This document shows, piece by piece, positions 21,210 to 30,071 of a stretch of 44,644 bases of DNA (position 1 is the stretch's first letter; each line of letters begins with the position of its first letter). Origin of the DNA: Campylobacter sp. US33a (GTDB taxonomy: Bacteria > Campylobacterota > Campylobacteria > Campylobacterales > Campylobacteraceae); NCBI RefSeq assembly GCF_004378855.1, contig NZ_RYYL01000011.1, forward strand, positions 1-44,644, in the 5' to 3' direction. Below the pieces are notes generated by a model. The model saw only the letters and a list, made by a program, of their open reading frames with translations, did not search any database and had not been told where the DNA came from. Position numbers and translations under genes: made by a program.

Positions 21210-21227
21210 TTAGAGTTTGAACTCTAA
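21210..21227. promoter_or_regulatory. Palindrome upstream of the exoprotein gene, possible operator
   Basis: TTAGAGTT-TG-AACTCTAA is a perfect 8-bp inverted repeat with a 2-nt centre, about 100 nt before the exoprotein start codon in AT-rich DNA that should hold its promoter. A second palindrome follows 5 nt away. The size fits a dimeric regulator site; no regulator is assigned. Confidence 0.45.
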
Positions 21228-21232
21228 AAATC

Positions 21233-21245
21233 ACTATATTATAGT
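21233..21245. promoter_or_regulatory. Second palindrome upstream of the exoprotein gene
   Basis: ACTATA-T-TATAGT is a perfect 6-bp inverted repeat with a single central base. On minus it reads ACTATAATATAGT, so it contains a TATAAT-like box and may overlap a -10 element of the exoprotein promoter. Confidence 0.4.
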
Positions 21246-21531
21246 AATTTGATAGTGTTTTTGTATTTTATATTTACTTATTATTCTAATTAATTTTAAA
21301 AAATAAATATTATTATTTACTATATTTTATCTTAATTTTTTTGATAAATATTATATAAATTTGATAAAAAAAATTGTAAAAATTTATACTTTATTTATGG
21401 AAAAATAGTTGTTTTTGATATAAAATATTTACAATTATAGATAATAATAAATATCATTTTATTTAGAAATTTTTTATTTAAAATACATTCAAATTATATA
21501 ATTTATATTTATTATAATTTTAATTATTTCG

Positions 21532-21555
21532 TTACTAAAATACTCACTTTAGTAA
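21532..21555. repeat. Inverted repeat in the AT-rich region between META gene and exoprotein
   Basis: TTACTAAA (21532-21539) and TTTAGTAA (21548-21555) are perfect 8-bp arms around an 8-nt spacer. Apart from this, the palindromes and the dispersed repeat, the 21246-21858 stretch shows no gene. A TTGACA at 21562-21567 on plus has no good -10 at 17 nt. Confidence 0.4.
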
Positions 21556-21640
21556 AAATTCTTGACAATAAATGAAAAGTGAATTAAGACAAAATTCTAG
21601 AAAGTGAATACTAAATAAAGCAAAACCCTATTTGAAAACT

Positions 21641-21721
21641 TGTCATTCTGAGTAACATGAAAAATCTCTATATCGTAACTATTTTCTTAAATAAAAATCC
21701 TTTATTTCACTCAAGATGACA
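21641..21721. repeat. Dispersed palindromic repeat, copy C (best full copy, 81 bp)
   Basis: It begins TGTCATTCTGAGT and ends ACTCAAGATGACA; these ends are inverted repeats matching at 11 of 13 positions. The core ATATCGTAACTATTTTCTTA is shared with copies A and F. The form is that of a small non-coding palindromic element (REP or MITE type). Confidence 0.75.
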
Positions 21722-21858
21722 GTATATAGGCAAGTTAAATATGAGAAATTTAAGATAAAAGAATACACCGAAAGTGCTTTAAAGTATAAGTTGCGAGGAG
21801 AGAATGATTTGATATATTGAAAAATAATTTAAAAACAAATAAAATAATTATAAATAAA

Positions 21859-21888
21859 ACGCAAAAAACACTCCAAAATGGAGTGTTT
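21859..21888 (-). terminator. Terminator of the META lipoprotein gene
   Basis: AAACACTCC (21866-21874) and GGAGTGTTT (21880-21888) form a perfect 9-bp stem with a 5-nt loop, directly after the stop codon of the minus-strand gene and followed on minus by a T-run. Confidence 0.8.
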
Positions 21889-21892
21889 AAAA

Positions 21893-22303
21893 TCATTTTA
21901 AGCGAATGACGATGTCATCTTTTGTGAGCGTGTAACCATTATCGCCATTTTTACTGATTTTAAAGATGCCTGTAAGGCTTGTTAATATTTTATCTTCAAA
22001 TTTCATTGATTCAGGCTCACACATCATTTTAGTCGCAGCAGCACCTTTAAATTCAATACCTTCATCACCTAAATTACCCAAACCACCAAAAAAGCGATTG
22101 CAACCCGCAAAACCGAAGAATCTATCTCTTTCAAAGGTAATGCTCGGTATTTCACCACCCTCTTTTGGAGTATAAAGTTTACCATTGGTTTCTATGGAAA
22201 CAAAACTTAAGGTTTTATTTTCAATTTCAATAATACTAAGACTGGCATTTTTAACACAAGCACTCATCAAAAGTCCTAAAGCTAAAATGGAAATTTTTTT
22301 CAT
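21893..22303 (-). CDS. META-domain (HslJ-like) lipoprotein, 136 aa
   Basis: A small envelope lipoprotein. The start MKKISILALGLLMSAC is a lipoprotein signal with Cys at position 16, so the mature protein is probably anchored in the outer or inner membrane. The rest fits the META/HslJ fold: a GFAGCNRFFGG stretch near residues 69-79, like the conserved GxxGCNRxxG of the family, then KMMCEP with a second Cys. META proteins in other bacteria are linked to heat shock or novobiocin tolerance and to motility; the function here is not known. It has its own strong AAGGAGA ribosome site, a candidate CATAAT -10 box at 22333-22338 and its own terminator, so it is probably monocistronic between repeat-rich spacers. 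Confidence 0.85.
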   Translation of the reverse strand: MKKISILALGLLMSACVKNASLSIIEIENKTLSFVSIETNGKLYTPKEGGEIPSITFERDRFFGFAGCNRFFGGLGNLGDEGIEFKGAAATKMMCEPESMKFEDKILTSLTGIFKISKNGDNGYTLTKDDIVIRLK

Positions 22304-22332
22304 TCATTCTCCTTGAATTTAAAATATTTAAG

Positions 22333-22338
22333 ATTATG
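22333..22338 (-). promoter_or_regulatory. Candidate -10 box for the META gene
   Basis: On minus, CATAAT lies about 30 nt upstream of the start codon, and T- and A-rich sequence precedes it as in Campylobacter promoters. There is no clear -35, which is usual for the genus. Confidence 0.4.
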
Positions 22339-22437
22339 CCACAGTATTTTTAACCTTTTTAGTAAATTAAATAAATATTTATATTTTTTTAGAAATTTTT
22401 TATAGAAATGTTTTAAAGATAGTATTTTTTAGGGAAG

Positions 22438-22469
22438 GATAGAGATATTTCGCTATGCTCAACATGACG
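22438..22469. repeat. Dispersed repeat, half copy D
   Basis: AGAGATATTTCGCTATGCTC then AACATGACG, closely matching half copy B (566-602) and the right half of copy C. Confidence 0.6.
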
Positions 22470-22572
22470 AAAAGATTGCTTAGAATGATGAGTGCTTGTC
22501 ATCCAGAATTTACCTTTCGTTATCTTTAAACCAACATTTTGTTATCCCAAGTGAAACAAAGGTTCTTTATCT

Positions 22573-22655
22573 GCTCATCCTGAATCCTTGCGATGAAGGA
22601 TCTCTATTTAAGAAAATAGTTACAATATAGAGATTCCTCATCTAAGGTTCGGAAA
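22573..22655. repeat. Dispersed repeat, copy F (full length, reverse orientation)
   Basis: TATTTAAGAAAATAGTTACA followed by ATATAGAGATT is the reverse complement of the copy C core with few changes, and CTCATCCTGAAT at the left corresponds to its terminal repeat. The 22304-22781 stretch holds no gene, only this repeat family. Confidence 0.7.
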
Positions 22656-22682
22656 ACAGGCTTATAGTTTTAGTTGGGTTGT

Positions 22683-22739
22683 AAGATTCTTCACATTCGT
22701 TCAGAATAACAAGATATTTCGCTGTATTCAACATTACAG
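22683..22739. repeat. Dispersed repeat, two adjacent half copies G
   Basis: AGATTCTTCACATTCGTTCA...GAATAACA (22684-22711) followed directly by AGATATTTCGCTGTATTCAA...CATTACAG (22713-22739) are two degenerate half copies in tandem. Confidence 0.5.
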
Positions 22740-22781
22740 AGTTGAAGTTAAAATGCACAAAGATGGGATTAAAATGATGAA

Positions 22782-22813
22782 AAAGGGCTTAGATGGTAAT
22801 AAATTAGCCCTTT
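22782..22813 (-). terminator. Terminator after purH
   Basis: AAAGGGCT (22782-22789) and AGCCCTTT (22806-22813) form an 8-bp stem about 24 nt past the purH stop, read leftward. It would end the long minus-strand housekeeping transcript. Confidence 0.65.
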
Positions 22814-22836
22814 AGATTGTTTAAAAATTTGTAAAT

Positions 22837-24369
22837 TTAATGCAAAAAGTGTCTTACACCTGTAAAATAAAGTGCCACTCCGTATTCATCGGCAGCTTTT
22901 ATCACTTCATCATCCCTTATGCTTCCACCTGGCTCTACTATGGCTTTAACACCCACTTTACTTGCTTCGTCTATGCTATCTCTAAATGGAAAAAAGGCTT
23001 CACTTGCCAAAACACAACCCTCTAAATCAAGTCCCATTTCTTTAGCTTTGGCAATAGCTGCTTTTGCGGCATCAATTCTGCTTGTCATACCCATTCCAAT
23101 GGCCACCATTGCGCCATTTTTTACATAAACTACATTGTTTGATTTGGTAAATGCAGCAATTTTCATCGCAATTTCAAGATCTTTTAGTTCACCTTCACTT
23201 GCCTTTCTTTGACTCATAAGTTTTGCATTTTTAAGCTCATTTTCACTTACTTCATCGCTATTTTGATAAACAAAGCCTCCATCAATGTGCTTAAAATCAT
23301 ATTTGTCAAAACTTCTGATTAAATAAGGGCTAAATTGTGTAAAAATTTTAATGCGTTTTTTGTTTTCAAATACTGCTAAAGCCTCATCTGTAACATTTGC
23401 AGCAATGATAACTTCTACATAAATTTCATTGATTTTCTCAGCCAAGGTCTTATCCAGCGTGCCATTGATCGCCACCACACCCCCATAAGCACTCACACTA
23501 TCACATTTTAACGCGTGTATATAGCTTTGTACCAAATTTTCTTTTATAGCAAAACCGCAAGGATTTCCATGCTTTACTATAGCTACCGCGGGAGCTTTTT
23601 CAAAACTACTGGCTAAATTCAGCGCGGAGTTAATATCAGTTAGATTATTAAAGCTTGCTTCGCCTTTTAGGGCTTTAAAATTCACGCTAAAAAAGGCATC
23701 AAATTCATACAAAGCTCCTTTTTGATGAGGATTTTCGCCGTATTTTGTATCAAAAACTTTTTGCCCTACGATGAATTTACTTGCTCCAAATCCCCCATTA
23801 AACCTTTCATTCATATAATTTGCGATATAGCTATCATAATTTGCTGTATGCTCGTAAGCTTTTATCATCAAATTTAGGCGAAATTTTTCATCATTTTGAT
23901 TGTTTTTTAAAGCATTGATAGTTTTTTCATAATCAAGCGGATCGCAAAGCACCATAACATCTTTGTAATTTTTCGCCGCACTTCTTATCATCGCAGGTCC
24001 ACCAATGTCGATGTTTTCGATAATCTCATCAAAATCATTGCTCATTATAGTGGTTTTTTTAAATGGATATAAATTTACACAAACCAAATCAATGCCTAAA
24101 ATTTCATTCTCTTTTGCTTGTTTAATATGATTTTCATCACTTCTTTTATGTAAAATTCCGCCGTGAATTTTTGGGTGCAAGGTTTTTACACGCCCTTCAA
24201 AAAGCTCAGGACTTTTTGTAAATTCGCTAACTTCTACAACCTTTACTCCATTTTCTTTTAAAAGCTTAAAAGTTCCACCCGTTGAAAGTAGCTCAAAGCC
24301 TAAATTTTCAAGCTCTTTGCCAAATTCTACTATGCCTTCTTTATCACTCACACTTAATAATGCTCTCAT
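22837..24369 (-). CDS. purH: Bifunctional AICAR formyltransferase/IMP cyclohydrolase PurH, 510 aa
   Basis: Catalyses the last two steps of purine synthesis in the cytoplasm: formylation of AICAR and ring closure to IMP. The N-terminal cyclohydrolase (MGS-like) domain shows [12 protein letters not shown] and [12 protein letters not shown]. The C-terminal formyltransferase domain has KHGNPCG (about residues 265-271) and [11 protein letters not shown], and the protein ends in the family's FTGVRHFLH. The length is normal. It is the last gene of the minus-strand block that also holds purL; a decayed Sel1-repeat gene separates it from djlA, so it is probably co-transcribed from upstream. A terminator follows. 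Confidence 0.97.
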   Translation of the reverse strand: MRALLSVSDKEGIVEFGKELENLGFELLSTGGTFKLLKENGVKVVEVSEFTKSPELFEGRVKTLHPKIHGGILHKRSDENHIKQAKENEILGIDLVCVNLYPFKKTTIMSNDFDEIIENIDIGGPAMIRSAAKNYKDVMVLCDPLDYEKTINALKNNQNDEKFRLNLMIKAYEHTANYDSYIANYMNERFNGGFGASKFIVGQKVFDTKYGENPHQKGALYEFDAFFSVNFKALKGEASFNNLTDINSALNLASSFEKAPAVAIVKHGNPCGFAIKENLVQSYIHALKCDSVSAYGGVVAINGTLDKTLAEKINEIYVEVIIAANVTDEALAVFENKKRIKIFTQFSPYLIRSFDKYDFKHIDGGFVYQNSDEVSENELKNAKLMSQRKASEGELKDLEIAMKIAAFTKSNNVVYVKNGAMVAIGMGMTSRIDAAKAAIAKAKEMGLDLEGCVLASEAFFPFRDSIDEASKVGVKAIVEPGGSIRDDEVIKAADEYGVALYFTGVRHFLH

Positions 24370-24383
24370 TTTTTTCCTTTCTC

Positions 24384-24904
24384 TTAAAATTTACCTTCAT
24401 TTAAATCATAATAATTATCACAAGCTATTTGTTCTCCCAAATCACAAGCTTTAGAAAAATAATTTTTAGCTGTGAGTAAATCTTATTTTACTTCTTGTGC
24501 ATTGTAATAAAAACAAGCAGTGTTATGACCACCATCGCAAGCTTTTTTGTAAAATTCATTGGTTTTTTGATAATCTTGTTTTATACCTTGTCCATATTTA
24601 TAAATAATACCTAAATTAAAACAAGCAACATAATCATTGCCTTTACAAGCTTTTTCGTAAAGTTCTTTTGCTTTAAAATAATCTTGCTTTACGCCAAATC
24701 CATTTTCATAAGAAATACTTACATTACGACAAGCTTTATAAACATTAGCTTTGCAAAGCTTAGACATTATTTCATTGCCCTTTCGAAATTTATTTTTTTT
24801 CATAATACCAAAGCCCTAAATCAAAACATTCTTTATCGCTTTCCATTCTTGCTCTGCTCTTAAAATTCCTAAAAAACAAACAAAAATAAAATTATCTTTT
24901 TCAT
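24384..24904 (-). pseudogene. Decayed Sel1-repeat secreted protein
   Basis: Remnant of a cysteine-rich Sel1/TPR-like repeat protein (Hcp type, usually exported). An N-terminal signal MKKIILFLFVF (start 24904) meets TAG at once. A second frame gives ESDKECFDLGLWYYEKK, which shifts to NKFRKGNEIM at a run of eight A (24793-24800); one A fewer restores the frame. The longest open part (24483-24803) holds two good repeats with paired Cys (ELYEKACKGNDYVACFNLG, EFYKKACDGGHNTACF). It stops at TAA (24485-24483), after which the same frame continues for 33 codons with another repeat (AKNYFSKACDLGEQIACDNYY) to TAA at 24386. QDL is expected there, so a CAA-to-TAA change is likely. With at least three lesions it is almost certainly non-functional, though sequencing error at the A-run cannot be excluded. 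Confidence 0.8.
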
Positions 24905-24912
24905 TTTTACTC

Positions 24913-25683
24913 TTATTTTTCTAAATGCTTTTTGATTTTTTCATAAGCTTCGTTAATTTTTTGAAATTTTTCTACACCTTTTTTTAATTCTTCTTCGCTC
25001 ACATTATTTGCGTTTAAAATATCAGGATGGTATTTTTTAGCTAAGGCTCTGTATTGTTTTTTTACCGCGTTTAAATCTGCATTACTTGAAAGCTCTAAAA
25101 CGCTATAGGCTTCATCAAGACTTAACTCTTTTTGTCCGCTTTTTAAATTTGAAAGACTGGCGATAAAATTATCAAGCTCGCTTTTTGCTATATCAAAAGC
25201 CTTTGCGATTTGTTCTAAAATCTCTCTTTTTTTGTTATTAAAATCTGCATCGATTAATGCCATAAACACAAGCACACGCAAAACATTAAAACGCTCGTTT
25301 TTTGGCAAAGGAACTTCTTTTAAAAAATCCTTTGCCACATAAAAAGCATCGCTTAAATTATCTTTATGCTCATTAAAACTTGCTTTTAAAAATGCCCTTT
25401 CTCTTTCATCTTTGGCATTTGCATCTAAAATTTGACTGATCATTTCAGCTTCATCTTCGCTTACTCTACCATCGCTTTTTGCGATTTTTGCTAAAAGTGC
25501 GATGACATAGTAATTCATACGCCTTTTAAACTCATCTATTCTTTCTTCCATAACGCCCTTTGCAAAACCCCTTGCAAAGCCTTTAGCTCCACGCGTAGCT
25601 GAGTTTAAAAAATCTTGTTTTCCCCAAGTTTTGTAATACCAATAAAACGCTAAAATAGCGATGATTAATAAAATATAAATCAT
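24913..25683 (-). CDS. DnaJ-like membrane co-chaperone (DjlA type; TerB plus J domain), 256 aa
   Basis: An inner-membrane J protein expected to stimulate DnaK. One N-terminal membrane segment (residues 1-17, [17 protein letters not shown]) is followed by a TerB-like helical domain (about 55-170; AKSDGRVSEDEAEMI) and a C-terminal J domain (about 188-255) with the HPD triad in KKYHPDIL, needed to activate DnaK. This is the order of E. coli DjlA, in a slightly shorter protein. Its start overlaps the purL stop by one base (TAATG), implying translational coupling. It corresponds to Cj0954c of C. jejuni from memory. Confidence 0.9.
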   Translation of the reverse strand: MIYILLIIAILAFYWYYKTWGKQDFLNSATRGAKGFARGFAKGVMEERIDEFKRRMNYYVIALLAKIAKSDGRVSEDEAEMISQILDANAKDERERAFLKASFNEHKDNLSDAFYVAKDFLKEVPLPKNERFNVLRVLVFMALIDADFNNKKREILEQIAKAFDIAKSELDNFIASLSNLKSGQKELSLDEAYSVLELSSNADLNAVKKQYRALAKKYHPDILNANNVSEEELKKGVEKFQKINEAYEKIKKHLEK

Positions 25684-27863
25684 TATTCCATCATTTCTTT
25701 AAAAGAATTAAAATACTTAGCTTTTAGCTCTTTGCTTCCTAGTCCAATTTCATCTAAAACAAACTTAGCTTCACTCACACTTTGACCGATTTTTTGTACT
25801 TTGACATCAAAATTTTGCGCAAGTTCTAAAAATTTTTCTTCATCTAAAACCCCAACTATGGCACGACTTGGACTTTCATCAAAAATGATATCATTATGTT
25901 TTGAACTCATCTTTGCTTCAATTCCCACGCTTGATCTAGCCGCCATTTTAGCCAAAGTTAAAGCAATACCACCTATACCAACACTATTGGCACAATGAAG
26001 TAAATTTTGTTTATTAGCTTCTATGAGTAAATTCCATAGCTTAATTTCTGCTTCATAGTCTAACTCACAAAGCATTCCTTCTACTTTGCCATCTTGAATT
26101 TTTGCCGCCAAAGAGGCTCCAAATTCCCCTTTGCTTTCACCCAAAACAAAAATACTGATATTTTCTTGACTAAAAGCACTTGGCAAAGTTTTACTTGCAT
26201 CTTCGTTCAAACCCACGCAAACTATGGTTGGACTTGGATAAATACTTACTCCATCGCTTTCATTATAAAGTGAAACATTTCCGCTTACAACTGGAGTGTT
26301 TAACTCTTTGCAAGCTTCTTTTATACCTTCGCAACCCTGTGCAAACTGCCACATGACTTCAGGATTTTGCGGATTGCCATAATTCAAACAATCACTTATT
26401 GCTAAAGGTTTTGCACCTGTGCAAGCTACTTTTCTACCTGCACTTGCTACTGCCATGCTAGCACCAATTTTTGGATTGATATAATTTAAACGCGAATTGC
26501 ATTCTATCGCCATTGCTACGCTTGCACCATTTTCTTTAACGCGTATCACGCTTGCACCCAAAGCTCCATCGGCTTTTATGGTATTAGTTTGCACGCTAGA
26601 ATCAAACTGATCATAAATAAAATTTTTATCGCTAGCATTTTCATTTTGCAAGATTTTTTCAAAAAGCTCTTGTTGAGACATTTTAAGTTCAAATTTATAA
26701 TTTTTAATTTCATCTAGGTATTTTGGTTTAGAAGTTGGACGATCTAAAATCGGCGCTTTTTCGCTTAAAGGTTCTATTGGGATAAGCCCTACAAGCTCAT
26801 CATTCCAAAAAAGCTCCATTTTACCCGTATTGGTAACTTCGCCCATTACCACAGCGTCTAAATCCCATTTTTTAAAGATTTCTATAACTTTATCTTCGCA
26901 GCCTTTTTTAGCACAAATTAGCATTCTTTCTTGAGACTCGCTAAGCATTAATTCATAAGGAGTCATTCCTTCTTCTCTCATCGGTGTTTTATCCAAGAAA
27001 AGCTTCATTCCACTACCACTTCTTCCTGCCATTTCAAAAGAACTTGAAGTAAGACCAGCTGCACCCATATCTTGAATTCCAACGATATAATCTGTTTTAA
27101 AAAGCTCCAAACAAGCTTCCATTAAAAGCTTTTCACTGAAAGGATCGCCAATTTGCACGGTTGGACGCAAAGACTTACTTTCTTCTGTAAAGCTATCGCT
27201 CGCCATCACAGCTCCACCAAGTCCATCTCTACCGGTTTTTGAACCCACATAAATCACAGGATTTCCTATACCTTCAGCCTTAGCATAAAAAATATCTTCA
27301 CTTTTGCAAATTCCTAAAGCAAAGGCATTGACTAGAATATTTCCATTAAAGCATTCATCAAAGGCACATTCTCCTCCAATCGTAGGCACTCCCATACAAT
27401 TTCCATAATGAGAAATTCCACTCACAACGCCTTTGACAAGGTATTTTTGATGTTTGCCGCATTTTTCATCGTGGATATTACCAAATTTTAAAGAATTCAT
27501 TCCTGCAACCACTCTTGCACCCATGGTAAAAACATCACGCAAAATTCCACCCACACCTGTAGCAGCACCCGCAAAAGGCTCGATAAAGCTAGGGTGATTG
27601 TGACTTTCTACTTTAAAAACTGCTGCCATTCCTTTACCAATATCAATCACACCTGCATTTTCTCCTGGACCTTGTATCACCCAAGAAGCTTTGGTTGGAA
27701 AGCCATTAAGGTATTTTTTACTTGATTTATAAGAACAATGCTCGCTCCACATCGCAGAAATCACACCAAGCTCGAGTAAATTTGGCTCTCTACCTAAAAT
27801 ATTTAAAATTTCAGCATATTCATCATCGCTGATTTTATGTGCTTTAATCGTTTCTTTATCCAT
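25683..27863 (-). CDS. purL: Phosphoribosylformylglycinamidine synthase subunit PurL
   Basis: The synthetase subunit of the fourth step of purine synthesis (FGAR plus glutamine and ATP to FGAM). This is the small PurL form that works with separate PurS and PurQ, not the large fused enzyme; neither partner is in the window. Motifs include [11 protein letters not shown] near the N-terminus, [39 protein letters not shown] and [12 protein letters not shown] start at the internal ATG (27863; [10 protein letters not shown]), which has AAAGG about 8 nt upstream and matches the family N-terminus; an upstream in-frame ATG (27890) would add nine basic residues inside mnmE. It lies 11 nt after mnmE and overlaps djlA by one base. 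Confidence 0.96.
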   Translation of the reverse strand: MDKETIKAHKISDDEYAEILNILGREPNLLELGVISAMWSEHCSYKSSKKYLNGFPTKASWVIQGPGENAGVIDIGKGMAAVFKVESHNHPSFIEPFAGAATGVGGILRDVFTMGARVVAGMNSLKFGNIHDEKCGKHQKYLVKGVVSGISHYGNCMGVPTIGGECAFDECFNGNILVNAFALGICKSEDIFYAKAEGIGNPVIYVGSKTGRDGLGGAVMASDSFTEESKSLRPTVQIGDPFSEKLLMEACLELFKTDYIVGIQDMGAAGLTSSSFEMAGRSGSGMKLFLDKTPMREEGMTPYELMLSESQERMLICAKKGCEDKVIEIFKKWDLDAVVMGEVTNTGKMELFWNDELVGLIPIEPLSEKAPILDRPTSKPKYLDEIKNYKFELKMSQQELFEKILQNENASDKNFIYDQFDSSVQTNTIKADGALGASVIRVKENGASVAMAIECNSRLNYINPKIGASMAVASAGRKVACTGAKPLAISDCLNYGNPQNPEVMWQFAQGCEGIKEACKELNTPVVSGNVSLYNESDGVSIYPSPTIVCVGLNEDASKTLPSAFSQENISIFVLGESKGEFGASLAAKIQDGKVEGMLCELDYEAEIKLWNLLIEANKQNLLHCANSVGIGGIALTLAKMAARSSVGIEAKMSSKHNDIIFDESPSRAIVGVLDEEKFLELAQNFDVKVQKIGQSVSEAKFVLDEIGLGSKELKAKYFNSFKEMME

Positions 27864-27874
27864 TTTTCTACCTT

Positions 27875-29200
27875 TCATTTTCCTAAGCAAAAATTACCAA
27901 ACATTTCATCTAAAATTTCACTTCGATTGAAATCTTTGGTAAATTTTGCAAGCTCATCAATAGCTAAATTAAATTCAAACGCAAAAAGTTCTAAGGAATT
28001 TTCATTTAATAAATCTTTTGCTCTTAAAATTGCCTTGCTAGCATTTTCGCAAGATTGAATAAGGGTAAGATTAGTCGCAATCAAATCGTATGTTTGTTGA
28101 TGATCTAAATAATTTATCAGGGCATTTTCAAGCAAAGTAATATCATTTTTAGCACTTAAATTTAAAAAATTCAAATTTTCTTCGTTGAATTGACACGGCA
28201 AATCCATTTTATTTAAAATCCAAAAGATTTTTTTGTCACAATTTTGCAAAAGCTTTAAAATCTCTTCATCTTCCAAATCTTTAGGTCTTGAAGCATCAAA
28301 AATCGCTAAAATAATATCAGCATCTTCAATGGCCTTAAAGCTTAATTGCACGCCTATTTGTTCTATGCTATCTTCACTTTGTCTTATGCCCGCAGTATCA
28401 ATGATTTTAACTAAATGCGTACCGATTTTTAAATTTTCTTCGATACGATCTCTTGTTGTGCCCGCAATATCTGAAACAATAGCCCTATCATAATTTAATA
28501 AGGCATTTAAAATAGAACTTTTTCCGGCATTTGGCTTGCCTAAAATTACTATTTTAAAACCATCTATCAATCCTTTTTTGGATCTTGAAATGGCAACTAT
28601 ATCCTCTAAAAGTTTAGAATTTTTTAAGCACATATTTTGAATTTGTTCTAATAAATTTGGCGGCAAATCATCATCAGCATAATCAATACTCGTTTCAACA
28701 TAAGCTAAAGTTTTAACCAAATCCATACGAATTTGATCTAAAAATACTCCTAATTTTCCTTCTAAATTTCTAGCAATGATTTTTGCGCCTTGACTTGATT
28801 TTGCAAGAATTAAATCTTGAATATTTAAAGCTTTTAAAACATTCATTTTGCCATTTAAGCAAGCCCTTTTACTAAATTCTCCACCTTTTGCGAGCCTTAA
28901 ACCTAAGTTTAAAAATTCTTCAAGCACCACCTGAGCTAATGCAGTACCTCCGTGAATTTGAAATTCCACAACATCTTCGCCTGTAAAACTAAAAGGAGCT
29001 TTAAAATAAATCACAATTGCTTCATCAATAAATTCATCATTTCTATCATAAAGCTTGCAAAAATGTGCATATCGTGGTTTTAATATGGGTTGTTTAAGGA
29101 ATTTTAAAGCACTCTCATAAGCTTGTGTTCCACTGATTCTAATAATAGAAATCGCACCAAGCCCATGAGCTGTTGCTAACGCGACGATGGTATCATTCAT
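27875..29200 (-). CDS. mnmE: tRNA modification GTPase MnmE (TrmE), 441 aa
   Basis: With MnmG it adds the carboxymethylaminomethyl group to wobble U34 of certain tRNAs, using 5,10-methylene-THF and GTP. The N-terminal THF-binding domain ([14 protein letters not shown]) is followed by a helical region and a GTPase domain with G1 [10 protein letters not shown]2 AGTTRD, G3 DTAGI and G4 NKMD. The C-terminal FCLGK carries the conserved Cys (family FCIGK). The length is normal. It begins one nt after the jag stop, the usual Campylobacter order. MnmG is encoded elsewhere. Confidence 0.97.
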   Translation of the reverse strand: MNDTIVALATAHGLGAISIIRISGTQAYESALKFLKQPILKPRYAHFCKLYDRNDEFIDEAIVIYFKAPFSFTGEDVVEFQIHGGTALAQVVLEEFLNLGLRLAKGGEFSKRACLNGKMNVLKALNIQDLILAKSSQGAKIIARNLEGKLGVFLDQIRMDLVKTLAYVETSIDYADDDLPPNLLEQIQNMCLKNSKLLEDIVAISRSKKGLIDGFKIVILGKPNAGKSSILNALLNYDRAIVSDIAGTTRDRIEENLKIGTHLVKIIDTAGIRQSEDSIEQIGVQLSFKAIEDADIILAIFDASRPKDLEDEEILKLLQNCDKKIFWILNKMDLPCQFNEENLNFLNLSAKNDITLLENALINYLDHQQTYDLIATNLTLIQSCENASKAILRAKDLLNENSLELFAFEFNLAIDELAKFTKDFNRSEILDEMFGNFCLGK

Positions 29201-29201
29201 T

Positions 29202-30071
29202 TTATTTTATAAAATCATTTACTATGATAATTTTTTGATCGCCTTCACACTGTCTGATTCCAACATACTTGTGCGGAAAGCGCTCCCTTAAAAGCTCTAA
29301 AGCAATTTTCACTAAAACGCCATCTAAAGGCTTTGTTTGTGCCCTACCCGTGCTTTCGATTTTTTCTATCACGCCTTGTAAATATTGCTGTACTACTTGA
29401 GTTTGATTTTCTAAAAAATGAGAAATTTCAAGTCTAATAAATAAATTATATTTTGAATTAATCCAACTATGCAAAAGATAAGATAAAGCCTTATATCTAC
29501 ACGCTCCCTTGCCGATTAACAACGCAGAATCCTTGCCATCAAGCTTAATTAAAATATTATTATCATCATACATACGGAATTCAACAAGTTCAATATCAAA
29601 ACCTAAAGAATCAATTAAAGTTTTTACTTGTATTTTTATTTCATCCAAACGATCAGTGTTTTTTTCTTCGCTCTCTTTATGAAAGGAATCAAAAATTGCA
29701 TCGCTTTTGACTACATATTTTTCCTTTTTGATTTTTAATGACTCTTGCTCTTTGTGTTCTTCTTGAGCTAGAAAATCTTTTTTTACCTCTTCATGGCTGT
29801 TTTTTTCCTGTGTAAAATTTCTTAACTTTTCTACACTATCTTTTTTCTTACTTATTTTTTCCTCGGTTTTAATTTTATAATCTTTTTTTTCTACTTTTGG
29901 TTTTACCTTTTTAACACTGCGTGCTTCTATAATGGCATTTTTTCGAAAAAAACCTAAAAAACCTTGCTTTGGATATTGAATAACAGTGTATTCTATATCC
30001 ATTACTGAGCATTGAAGTTGAATGGATGCCTGAGTTATCGCACTTTGTAAATCTTTAGCCTCTATAGTCAT
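29202..30071 (-). CDS. jag: Jag/KhpB-like RNA-binding protein, 289 aa
   Basis: A cytoplasmic RNA-binding protein made of an N-terminal Jag domain (residues 1-55, ending [18 protein letters not shown]), a long charged Lys/Glu linker (about 55-140) and C-terminal KH plus R3H-like domains ([18 protein letters not shown] for [21 protein letters not shown] at the end). It almost always lies next to yidC and may act with membrane insertion or sRNA binding. Its start overlaps the yidC stop (ATGA). The exact role in epsilonproteobacteria is not established. Confidence 0.9.
   Translation of the reverse strand: MTIEAKDLQSAITQASIQLQCSVMDIEYTVIQYPKQGFLGFFRKNAIIEARSVKKVKPKVEKKDYKIKTEEKISKKKDSVEKLRNFTQEKNSHEEVKKDFLAQEEHKEQESLKIKKEKYVVKSDAIFDSFHKESEEKNTDRLDEIKIQVKTLIDSLGFDIELVEFRMYDDNNILIKLDGKDSALLIGKGACRYKALSYLLHSWINSKYNLFIRLEISHFLENQTQVVQQYLQGVIEKIESTGRAQTKPLDGVLVKIALELLRERFPHKYVGIRQCEGDQKIIIVNDFIK

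Noticed and set aside
21562-21595. Sigma-70 promoter from TTGACA on plus
   Set aside because: No acceptable -10 at 16-18 nt and no gene follows rightward before the META terminator.
22840-23128. Plus-strand frames opposite purH
   Set aside because: Shadows of a well-conserved gene.
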